Part shown: positions 1 through 5,487 of the stretch, piece by piece
Layout: every line of letters begins with the position of its first letter
Numbering within the stretch: the stretch's first letter is position 1
DNA from: CAYRVX01 sp964642165
Lineage (GTDB): Bacteria; Planctomycetota; Phycisphaerae; SM23-33
Direction: 5' to 3'
Assembly (NCBI GenBank): GCA_964642165.1
Contig: CAZXOC010000407.1
Span: 1-5,487, forward strand
Length of the DNA stretch: 5,487 bases
Program-made: the position numbers and the translations under genes
The notes under the pieces: model-generated
The model's database searches: none
What the model saw: only the letters and a program-made list of their open reading frames with translations
Told to the model about the DNA's origin: nothing

Positions 1-244
1 CGGTCACGGCGATCACGTAGTCATCTGCGCCCGTCCCGCTGGGATCGTCGTCCAGATACTGGTGCGTCTCGCTGAAGCTCGTCGTCCCGGCCGGGTAGGA
101 GAGCATCTCGGCGGCCGTGCCGTCGCCCCAGTCCACCGTCAGCGTGAACGTGTCCAGCAGGCCGGGGTCGCTGATCGTGCCCGTCAGCGTGCTGAGGCCG
201 CCCTCGTCCGTCGGCGTCGCCATCAGGCCGCTCAGCGACGGCGC
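1..244 (-). other. Second PKD-like domain, partial
   Basis: 81 residues to the window edge: 'SLSGLMATPTDEGG', 'LTGTISDPGLLDTFTLTVDW', 'GDGTAAEM', 'THQYLDDDPSGTGADDYVIA'. 'SDPG..DTFTLTVDWGDGT' followed by 'HQYLDDDP' is the characteristic PKD core. The final strand lies beyond the window. More PKD copies, and perhaps a sorting or anchoring signal, may follow; that cannot be seen. Confidence 0.85.
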
Positions 245-3200
245 GACGTTGCTGACGGTCACGGTTTCGGTGTCGGTACCTTCGCCGCCGGCGTTGGTGA
301 TCGTGAGCTTGACCTGGTAGGTCTCGTTGTCGTCGGGGGTGAAGGCGAAGTCCGTCAGGTCGACGCCGGCGGCGCCCGCATAGCCCCAGGCGCCCGCCTT
401 GCTGACGTCCCACGTGAACGTGAAGCCGGTGGTGGGGCCATCGGCGGAGCCGGTGTAGTGCAGCGTCTGGCCCTCGCTGCCCGCGGTCGGGCCGGTCATC
501 GCCACGTTCTGCGGCCCCTGGGGGACCACCTCCCACGCATCCGAGGCATCCTGGGCCAGGGCATTGCCTGCGGCGTCGATGACGTCGGACCCGGCGGCGA
601 TGAGGCTGAGCAGGTACATGCCGGCCTGCGCGGTCAGGTCGCCCAGGGCGCTCAGCGTCCAGGCGATGCCGTCTGTGGTGGTCAGGGGCTCGGAGCCGGT
701 CAGCAGGTTGCCCCCGCCGTCACGGGTCAGGGCCAGGTCGGCCGTGCTGAAGCCGGTGACCGGCTCACTGAAGGCGATCTGGATCTCGGCGACGGCGTCG
801 CTTCGCGGGTCGGGGCTGACGTCGACGACGTCGGCCGTCGGCGGCGCCGTGTCGATCACCCACGTGTCCGACGCGTCCGCGGCGAGGGGGTTGCCGGCGG
901 CGTCCTCGATACTCGATCCATCGGCCGTCAGCGTCAGCGTGTAGACGCCGGGGCTGCCGGTCAGGATCACCTCTCCCAGCCGCACGCCGCCGAGAGCGTA
1001 GCCCTTGGATCCGTTGGCGATGCCGTTGGGGTTGATGCTGGTCGGGACGGGCCCGGTGTACTGCTCGGAGAGGACCGAGAATGCCCCATCCGGCCCGGGA
1101 TCGATACTGGTCCAGCTTGCGACGAAGCCCTGGCCGGCCTGGCTGTTGTCGCCCGTCCACAAGGCGACCTGTGTCTCGTTGAGCACGATCACCCCGTCGC
1201 CGATGCTGTGGGCCGGCGTGGCAGTCGCCGCTCCCTGCAGCGTGACGCGCGTCCAGCGGTTGGTGTAGTCGCTGTTTCCGCGGACGGCCGTGCCGACGAA
1301 GTCGTAGACCGCCGTGTCGCGGGTGTCGAGCCCGGAGAAGGCGTGGACGTACTGGTCGGAGCCCGCTATCTCCAGGCTGGCTGCCGAGCCGGCGGAGAGG
1401 TCCACGTACCCATTGAAGACGTCGTAGGCGTCGGTGCCGGGGGCGGGGTAGGCCTGGGAGGAGGCGAAGTTCACGCCGGCCTGGGAGGTAGCCAGCGTCA
1501 CGCCGGTGGCCAGACCGGTGGCGATGTCCTTCAGCAGTCCGGAGGCGGTCCCGTTGGCGGCGTAGGAGGTGGCGTTGGCGTCTGTGCCTGCCCCGGTGAC
1601 GTGGTCGTTGAAGGCGACGAACCCGCCTCCGCCAGCCACGGTAAGGGCTCGCAGGCCGCCCAGGGTCCACGTGACGTTGTCGCCGGTGGTGAGCGTCTCG
1701 GCGCCCGTGAGCAGGTTGCCTCCGCCGTCGCGGGTCAGGGCCAGATCGCTGACGTCCAGGCCGGTGACCGGCTCGTCGAAAGCGATCCGAGCCTCGTCGA
1801 CCGCCGTCCGGCGCGGGTCCGGCGCGACGTCGACGACGTCGGCGATGGGGCTCTCCGTGTCGCTCTGGCCGACCAGGGCGACGTTGTCGATCACGGCCGT
1901 GCAGAGGACCCCGTCGTTGTGGCTGGTCACGCACAGCCCAACGTACACTTCGTGCGCCATGGGCACGGTCTGGCCGGCGATGAAGGACCAGTTGCTTCCG
2001 TCGGGCGAGACGTACCCGCGGAAGGTGTCGCCCTCGCGCTCGAGGCGGACCCAGTAGGGGGTCGGCTGCGTGCCGCCGCTGGTGTGCGCGGCGTCCTGAC
2101 CGGTGGCGCGGCGGTACTGGAAGGACGTGCCGCTGGCGGCCGTCTCGACGGTCATCGCGAAGGCCGAGGGGGCGTCCAGCGTTTCGCGGATCATGACGCC
2201 GGCCTTGGCCCAGTTGTCCGTGGGCTCGACGCTCTGGACGTGCGCGGTGATGGACCCATCGCCGACGAGCGGCTGGTGGACGTAGTAGAACTCGTCGCTG
2301 CCGTGCCAGATGTCGGCCCCGGAGGCCTCGATGGTCCAGACGCCGGCATCCTCGCTGTGGGTGCCGGCGGCCCCGACGGGGCCGATGTCCTGACCCACCC
2401 ACGTGATGAACGCGAAGTTGACCTGCGTGTCCGGGGCGATGACGTTGCCGACAAGGTCCTCGACGTTGCTGACGGTCAGCGTGTAGTTCTCGCCGTTGGT
2501 CATCGCGCCCGAGAGGCTCAGCGTCACGGTGCGCTGGTCCCCGCCGAGCGAGGCCGACTGGACCGCCAGCCCACCGTCGATCTGGTAGTTGGCCTGTGTC
2601 TCGGCCGTGGTCGGGTCCAGGTTCCGGCTGAAGAGCAGCTCGACGTGCGTCTCATCGGTGGGCTCGACCGACTCGATGCGCACCGCCTCCAGGACGGTCA
2701 GCCGGACGACGGCTGTGTTGCTGTAGCCGTCGCCGTCGTAGGCCCGGTAGCTGAACAGGTCCGGCCCGAGGTAGCCCGCCTCCGGCAGGTACAGGAAGGC
2801 CCCGTCGTCGTTGAGGGTGAGTTGGCCGTGGGAGACGTCGTTGACGAGCACGGCCGTCAGGGGCTGTGGGCCGGGCTCGGGGTCGAGGTCGTTGGCCAGG
2901 ACGCCGTGGGCGGCGTCCACGGCAAGCGTGTAGCCCTGATCGGCGTCGTAGGCATCGTCGCCGGCGGCGGGGCGGGGGTCGATCAGCGCGGCGACCTCGG
3001 CGGGGCTCAGGGCCCGGTCGTAGAGCCGCACGTCGTCGATGAGCCCGTTCCAGGCCGACCCGCTGTCCCGGGGGCCCTGGCCGATCAGCAGGCGCTCGAC
3101 GCCGGTAAGGCTGCCGGCGACGGTCGCGCCGATCCAGCCGGCAGTGTGCAGGACGCCGTCGAAGTAGACCTGGACGTCTTGGCCGGACTGCCAGGTGACG

Positions 3201-5487
3201 GCGATGTGCCGCCAGTCGGTGGTCTGGACGCCGGGGGCGCTTTCCCACTGCTGGCCGCCACCGGTGGCGCGCACGCCCCCCTTGATGCCGTTGGCGGCGC
3301 CGCCCTGGTTGAACAGCTCCGCGTCGTGGCGGAAGCCATACTCGTCGTCGCCGTTGGGGTCCGTGAGGCAGTAGAAGCCGCGGTCGCTGCCGGTGCCGTC
3401 GGCCTTGATCCAGGCGGCAAACGTGAACGCGGTCAGGCCGTCGACGTAGTCCTCGGCGTCCTCGTCGATGAGGTAGTCGTCGAGCCCGTCGAACTGGTAG
3501 GCCGCTCCGGCGCGGCCGCCGGAGGTCCACGCGGCGCCGGCCACGTCGAGATGGCGCCCGTGGCCGCTGAAGTCGGTGGCGACGGCATCGTGCTCGTTGT
3601 CGAAGGTCCACCAGGCGAGCAGGTCGGGGTCGATGTCGGCGAAGATGAAGGGCATCTCCGCATCGGGCTCGAGCGGGTTCCCGGCCGCGTCCTCGACGTC
3701 CTCCGCGGCGAGCACGTACGTCACGTCCTCGACCAGCGATGCCGAAAGCGCCAACGTCACCTGATCCGTCTGCGCCGGGTTCCAGGTGGCGGAGGCGATC
3801 GGCACGGGCTGCTCGAGGATGTCGGTGAGGGTGTAGTTGGCGGCGTTCTCGGCGGTGGTTTCCTCCACGCCCTTGCCGAACGTCACGAGGGCCTCGGTGG
3901 CGTTGAGGACGACGACGGACTTGAGCCCCGGCCGGGGCGTGGCCGGGTCGGTGGCCGCGGAATCGCCCTGAAGGTCCTCGCCGTTGACGGCGGCCACGCT
4001 GTAGACATACGTCTGCGTCTGGTCCAGGTGCGTGTCGTGGAAGCTCGGGCCGGTGGCCGTGGCGATCTCCTGCGCGTCGCGGTAGATCACGTAGTGATCG
4101 ACGCCGCTCTCGTCGTCGACGGCGGCGGACCAGGCCAGGTCGATCTGCGTGCTGGTGACGGGAGTGGCCGTCAGGTTGCCCGGTGTCGACGGCGGGGTGG
4201 TGTCCACGCCCGACGGCACGAAGGGCGACAGCCGGAGGCCCGGGATCGGCAGCTCGGGATGGGCCGGGTCCTCCCAGGCCCCGCCGGGAAGCAGCCAGCG
4301 AACCGCCAGGTTGTCCCCGCCGCCCTCTTCTTTCTGGAGGGCCTCGACGTAGTACTTCATCCCCGCCGTGAGGTGGATCGCCTGCGACTCCTGCGAGGCC
4401 AGCCTGTTCCATTCGCGCGAGTTGGTCCAACTGGTCACCGAGGCGATCAGAACGGCATTGGCCGGATCGTCGTCGGAGGAGAGATACAGCTCTCCGTTGT
4501 CGTCGCTGGCGATCCAGAAGGTGTACTCGCCGGTGACGGGCGGGTGGATGTAGCCGCACATCCGCGTGCCGTAGTAGTTGGCCCAGTCGACCGGCGCTTC
4601 GAAGGTGACGGGGTAGTCCCGCCCGGCGGGGTCGTCCGGGTAGTCCGGGTGATTGGTGAGGTCCAGGACGGCTGTGCCCGTGATGCCGGTCCACCACTCT
4701 CGCAGGATGGCGCCCGACCCGGTGGGGGCGTACTCGAAGGAGATCTGCTGCCCGGGCGGCATGGGCCGGCCGGAGAGCGTCTCGATGCCGGCGACCGTTA
4801 CGGTGTAGACCTCCCCGATCTGGAGCTCGGTGGTGGTGAGCGTGACCGTGACGTTGTCGGCCTCGAGCGTCGCCAGGACGAGCGTGGCCTCGGGGCCGGT
4901 GAGCGTGTAGTTCGACAGCAGCTCCGCCGAGGTCCCCACCAGCGGCTCGGAGAACGTCAGCTCGATGGACGTCTCGTCCGGCACGCCGAAGTCCTGGATG
5001 CCGGGGATGGTGACGTCCACTGCCGCGGACGGGGCGCTCTCGTAGCCGTCACGGTTGACGGCGGATACCTGGTAGGAGTACGGCGCGACGGGCTCGACGG
5101 CGGCGTCGGCGTAGTCGGGGGTGTCGCTCGTGCCGAGCGCTTCGCCGTTGCGGTAGACCACGTAGTGGTCCACGTAGCTGCCGGGATCCTGACAAATGCT
5201 CCACGTCAGCTCGATCCGGGTCTCCGGGACGAGGCTCACGACGGCCCCCAGGCCGCCCGGAACCGTAGGCGGCGTGGTGTCGATGTAGGTGTTCGCGCCG
5301 CCGGGCGAGCCGAGCTGGGCGCTGGCCCCCCAGGTGGCAGGATCGTTGCCGTAGGCGTCGGCGCTGATGCGAGCCAGCGCCGGGCCGTCTCCGTCGGGCT
5401 CGACCGGCCAGGGCAGCTTGTCGTTGTAGTTGACGTAGTCGATCCGGCAGTAGGGGATGAAGCCGTTCGGCTCGGCCTCGCCAACGT
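1..5487 (-). CDS. Giant multidomain secreted/surface protein, internal fragment (both ends outside window)
   Basis: One minus-strand frame is open across the whole window: 1,828 complete codons (2-5485) with no stop. Start, signal peptide, anchor and stop all lie outside, so the full protein is longer. The translation is a continuous chain of recognisable extracellular folds: LTD end, FN3, Ig-like, PA14, FN3, Ig-like, LamG, cadherin-like, Ig-like, DUF1349-like, split Ig-like, Ig-like and PKD-like. No frameshift is needed anywhere, because domains flow into one another in the same frame. Composition is that of an exported protein: 12 Lys, about 50 Arg, 6 Cys, and very many Asp, Thr, Gly and Ala. 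Inferred role is adhesion or binding of polysaccharide at the cell surface; no catalytic site is visible in this part. Proteins of this build are common in Planctomycetota. The coding call is very secure; the biological role is only inferred from the domains. Confidence 0.95.
245..523 (-). other. PKD-like domain
   Basis: About 93 residues: 'GPTAGSEGQTLHYTGSADGP', 'FTFTWDVSKAGAWG', 'FAFTPDDNETYQVKLTITNA', 'GGEGTDTETVTVSNVAP'. The pattern 'G..HYTGSA', 'TWDV', 'TYQVKLTITNAGG' and the closing 'VSNVAP' linker is typical of planctomycete PKD repeats. These domains act as extracellular spacers or in protein-polysaccharide contact. Confidence 0.8.
524..850 (-). other. Ig-like repeat B (uninterrupted)
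   Basis: 109 residues: 'TAPPTADVVDVSPDPR', 'IAFSEPVTGFSTADLALTRD', 'GGGNLLTG', 'WTLSALGDLTAQAGMYLLSL', 'IDAAGNALAQDASDAWEVV'. This is a bacterial Ig-like domain of the 'FSEPVTG...DAAGN' type. It is the intact sister of the split repeat A, joined directly to it by the 'DTAPPTADVV' linker. It therefore gives the reference for the insertion boundary. Confidence 0.8.
632..835 (-). repeat. Direct repeat, copy B of the Ig-like N-terminal part
   Basis: The 204 bases match 1640-1843 codon for codon at a constant offset of 1,008 bases. Within it an 18-base stretch (818-835) is identical to 1826-1843. The matching C-terminal parts are 533-622 and 860-949, at a different offset because of the insert. 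The repeat reflects an internal duplication of the Ig-like unit. Confidence 0.8.
851..964 (-). other. Split Ig-like repeat A, C-terminal part
   Basis: 38 residues: 'LTGSPGVYTLTLTADGSSIE', 'DAAGNPLAADASDTWVID'. This is exactly the last-strands portion missing from the N-terminal part at 1640-1855. It aligns with the end of repeat B (533-622) over 30 residues with 19 identities by hand count. Rejoined, repeat A is about 110 residues, against 109 for the uninterrupted repeat B. Confidence 0.8.
965..1639 (-). other. Unnamed ~225-residue module inserted in Ig-like repeat A
   Basis: 225 residues between the two parts of repeat A, unlike the Ig, PKD, LamG or PA14 modules around it. Visible motifs: 'GGGGFVAFND' at the start, 'ASGLLKDIATGLATGVTL', 'GTDAYDVFNGYVDL' (1397-1438), 'YTNRWTRVTL' (1238-1267), 'GFVASWTSIDPGPDGAFSV' (1073-1129) and a 'GYALGGVRLGEV' tail. 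I recall similar 'FVAYND...GTDAY.xFNG...IDPGxDGxF' modules from planctomycete surface proteins, but I cannot name an established family. The alternating hydrophobic pattern suggests a beta-sandwich or jelly roll, probably ligand-binding. Function unknown. Confidence 0.65.
1640..1843 (-). repeat. Direct repeat, copy A of the Ig-like N-terminal part
   Basis: This is the partner of 632-835, ungapped over 68 codons (47 identical residues). Many short exact DNA matches remain, including around 'CCGGTGACCGGCTC' (755-768 and 1763-1776), so the duplication is either recent or homogenised. Confidence 0.8.
1640..1855 (-). other. Split Ig-like repeat A, N-terminal part
   Basis: 72 residues, starting 'ESPIADVVDVAPDPR' and passing 'IAFDEPVTGLDVSDLALTRD', 'GGGNLLTG' and 'TWTLGGLRALT', where the Ig-like domain stops before its last strands. 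Over 68 residues it aligns without a gap to repeat B (632-835), with 47 identities by hand count. The missing 'GxYxLxL...DAAGN' part is found 225 residues later at 851-964. Confidence 0.8.
1868..2401 (-). other. DUF1349-like concanavalin-fold domain
   Basis: About 178 residues: 'DIGPVGAAGTHSEDAGVWTI', 'ASGADIWHGSDEFYYVHQPL', 'GDGSITAHVQSVE', 'NWAKAGVMIRETLDAPSAFA', 'YWVRLEREGDTFRGYVSPDG', 'WSFIAG' and 'VYVGLCVTSHND'. This is the typical motif series of DUF1349-like (concanavalin A-like) domains. They are frequent in planctomycete and actinobacterial carbohydrate-associated proteins and are presumed ligand-binding. Two Cys about ten residues apart (1931-1933 and 1901-1903) lie in the last strands and could pair, but need not. 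Confidence 0.85.
2402..2683 (-). other. SbsA-type bacterial Ig-like domain 3
   Basis: About 94 residues: 'VRIESVEPTDETHVELLFSR', 'TTAETQANYQIDG', 'RTVTLSLSGAMTNGENYTLT', 'VSNVEDLVGNVIAPDTQVNF'. It shares the 'ANY', 'VTLSLS', 'YTLTV' and 'VEDxxGN' positions with Ig-like domains 1 and 2. It links the cadherin-like domain to the DUF1349-like module. Confidence 0.75.
2684..2968 (-). other. Cadherin-like / 'VLANDLDP' Ig-like domain
   Basis: About 95 residues: 'GDDAYDADQGYTLAVDAAHG', then 'VLANDLDPEPGPQPLTAVLV', 'HGQLTLNDDGAFLYLPEAGY', 'GPDLFSYRAYDGDGYSN' and 'VRLTV'. This is the well-known bacterial cadherin-like/VCBS-type repeat seen in giant adhesins. It is rich in Asp at inter-strand turns ('NDLDPEPG', 'AYDGDGYSN'), consistent with calcium binding in this family, though not provable here. 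Only one copy is present in the window. Confidence 0.85.
2975..3628 (-). other. LamG / concanavalin A-like jelly-roll domain
   Basis: About 218 residues with the complete outline of the bacterial LamG-like fold: 'LLAWWTFDNEHD', 'DFSGHGRHLDV', 'AYQFDGLDDYL', 'FTFAAWIKADG', 'DWRHIAVTWQSGQDVQVYFDG', 'LLIGQGP' and the closing strand 'WNGLIDDVRLYDRALSPAEV'. Domains of this family bind sugars or matrix proteins, or act as accessory domains to enzymes. The ligand cannot be read from the sequence. An acidic loop ('DEDAEDYVDG', about 3435-3465) follows the 'FDGLDDYL' strand. The helix-like 'SPAEVAAL' tail is typical and marks the domain end. Confidence 0.9.
3638..3928 (-). other. SbsA-type bacterial Ig-like domain 2
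   Basis: About 97 residues: 'SVVVLNATEALVTFGKGVEE' followed by 'TTAENAANYTLTD', 'VTLALSASL', 'VTYVLAAEDVEDAAGNPLE'. 'ANYTL' and 'VEDAAGN' match the other Ig-like domains in the protein. The usual 'FSEPV' strand reads 'FGKGV' here, a divergence from domain 1. It directly precedes the LamG module. Confidence 0.75.
3929..4204 (-). other. Fibronectin type III domain 2
   Basis: About 92 residues begin 'DTTPPSTPGNLTATPV' and continue with 'QIDLAWSAAVDDESG', 'VDHYVIYRDAQ' and 'YVYSVAAVNGEDLQGD'. The layout follows FN3-1 strand by strand. The following domain is again an SbsA-type Ig-like domain, so FN3+Ig occurs as a two-domain cassette on each side of PA14. Confidence 0.85.
4211..4726 (-). other. 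PA14 domain (putative carbohydrate-binding)
   Basis: About 172 residues with a full PA14 outline: 'ILREWWTGITG' entry, 'VDWANYYGTRMCGYIHPP' strand, 'GEYTFWIASDDNGELYLS' core, 'WNRLASQES', 'AGMKYYVEALQKEEGGGDN' and 'LAVRWLLPGG'. The adjacent Asp pair at 4499-4504 lies where PA14 lectins such as yeast Flo and Epa adhesins carry the DcisD calcium site. Calcium-dependent sugar binding is therefore possible but not shown. A single Cys (4556-4558) has no partner within the domain. PA14 is also found in glycosidases and toxins; here no catalytic domain adjoins it. Confidence in the family is high, in the ligand low. Confidence 0.9.
4727..5002 (-). other. SbsA-type bacterial Ig-like domain 1
   Basis: About 92 residues with the pattern 'TSIELTFSEPLVGTSAE..SNYTLTG', then 'NVTVTLTTTEL..GEVYTVTVAGIETLSG'. 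The order 'F(S)EP', 'NYTL', 'V.LTL' and 'Y.VTV..I.D/T..G' is the signature of the Ig-like fold found in S-layer and adhesion proteins (SbsA Ig-like). It sits between FN3-1 and PA14 and probably serves as a rigid spacer presenting PA14. No ligand residues can be assigned. Confidence 0.75.
5003..5281 (-). other. Fibronectin type III domain 1
   Basis: About 93 residues open with the linker 'DTTPPTVPGGL'. They continue through a core Trp ('IELTWSICQDPG'), then 'VDHYVVYRNGE', and end with 'YSYQVSAVNRDGYES'. The order Pro-rich entry, Trp in strand B, Tyr in strand C and 'YxYxVxAVNxxGxxS' is the standard FN3 pattern. It is clearly paralogous to the second FN3 in this protein (3929-4204), sharing 'VDHYVxYR' and the 'AVN' strand. 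It acts as a structural spacer between the LTD and the following Ig-like domain. Confidence 0.85.
5294..5487 (-). other. C-terminal end of a lamin-tail-like (LTD) domain, partial
   Basis: The first ~64 residues in the window include 'RIDYVNYNDKLPWP', then 'DGDGPALARI' and 'AYGNDPATWGAS', ending 'LGSPG'. This matches my memory of the last strands of bacterial lamin-tail domains: 'xIxYxDxxPWP..DGxGxSLxxxxxxxxxNDPxxWxAS...GSPG'. The domain is cut at its N-terminal side by the window edge. In planctomycete proteins LTD domains often follow CotH-kinase-like or other LTD/FN3 modules, so such a module could lie upstream; that is inference. LTD is a beta-sandwich with no known enzymatic activity, generally thought to mediate binding or surface association. 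Confidence 0.75.

Noticed and set aside
21..536. 171-codon open frame on the minus strand
   Set aside because: It is a shadow frame over the PKD-like domains, with a product dominated by Arg, Asp and Gly.
965..1639. Intein or other self-splicing insertion within the Ig-like repeat
   Set aside because: There is no Cys/Ser nucleophile at the start (it begins 'VAGGGG'), no terminal 'HN' block and no endonuclease motif. The segment is beta-rich and resembles a secreted binding module.
632..1843. Possible mobile element or CRISPR-like repeats, because of direct DNA repeats 1,008 bases apart
   Set aside because: The repeats are in-frame protein-domain duplications. There are no terminal inverted repeats, transposase or regular short spacers.
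1569..2057. 162-codon plus-strand open frame, and other plus-strand frames of 60-126 codons
   Set aside because: They are antisense to the giant gene, biased to Ser/Pro/Thr/Val, and show no domain. They arise because stop codons are rare in GC-rich antisense frames.
765..2402. 545-codon open frame on the minus strand
   Set aside because: The product is Arg/His-rich and low in complexity. The true frame encodes DUF1349-like and Ig-like domains here; this is a GC-bias shadow.
2652..4697. 681-codon ATG-initiated open frame on the minus strand
   Set aside because: It is in a different frame from the domain-bearing translation. Its product is Arg/Gly/Pro-rich with no recognisable domain, while the correct frame over the same bases gives PA14, FN3, Ig-like, LamG and cadherin-like sequences.

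Overview
The window lies entirely inside one very large gene on the minus strand. A single reading frame (codons whose lowest coordinate is 2, 5, 8 ... 5483) stays open for 1,828 codons with no stop, and neither the start nor the stop codon is present. The other long open frames on both strands are low-complexity, Arg/Gly/Pro- or Ser/Thr/Ala-rich shadows typical of GC-rich DNA. I found no second gene, RNA gene, promoter, terminator or intergenic gap.

The protein is a mosaic of extracellular beta-sandwich modules. In N-to-C order (high to low coordinates) these are: the end of a lamin-tail-like (LTD) domain, FN3, SbsA-type Ig-like, PA14, FN3, Ig-like, LamG/concanavalin-like, cadherin-like ('VLANDLDP' type), Ig-like, DUF1349-like concanavalin fold, an Ig-like repeat split by a foreign module of about 225 residues, a second intact copy of that Ig-like repeat, a PKD-like domain, and the start of another PKD-like domain. 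It has only 12 Lys and 6 Cys in 1,828 residues and is strongly acidic. That composition fits a secreted or surface-anchored protein.

The GC-rich codon use together with the LTD/PA14/LamG/DUF1349/PKD combination and the 'ASDDNGELYLS', 'VLANDLDPEPG' and 'VDWGDGT' sequence styles suggest a member of the Planctomycetota (PVC group). This is recognition from memory, not a database result. The domains imply binding to polysaccharide or glycoprotein, or adhesion. No catalytic motif is visible in the part shown.

The most interesting structure is at 851-1855. One Ig-like repeat is interrupted between its 'LT' turn and its 'GxYxLxL' strand by a module with its own conserved-looking motifs. The two flanking pieces rejoin to match the neighbouring uninterrupted repeat almost residue for residue. 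A second pattern is that every putative ligand-binding module here directly follows, or sits inside, an Ig-like domain.
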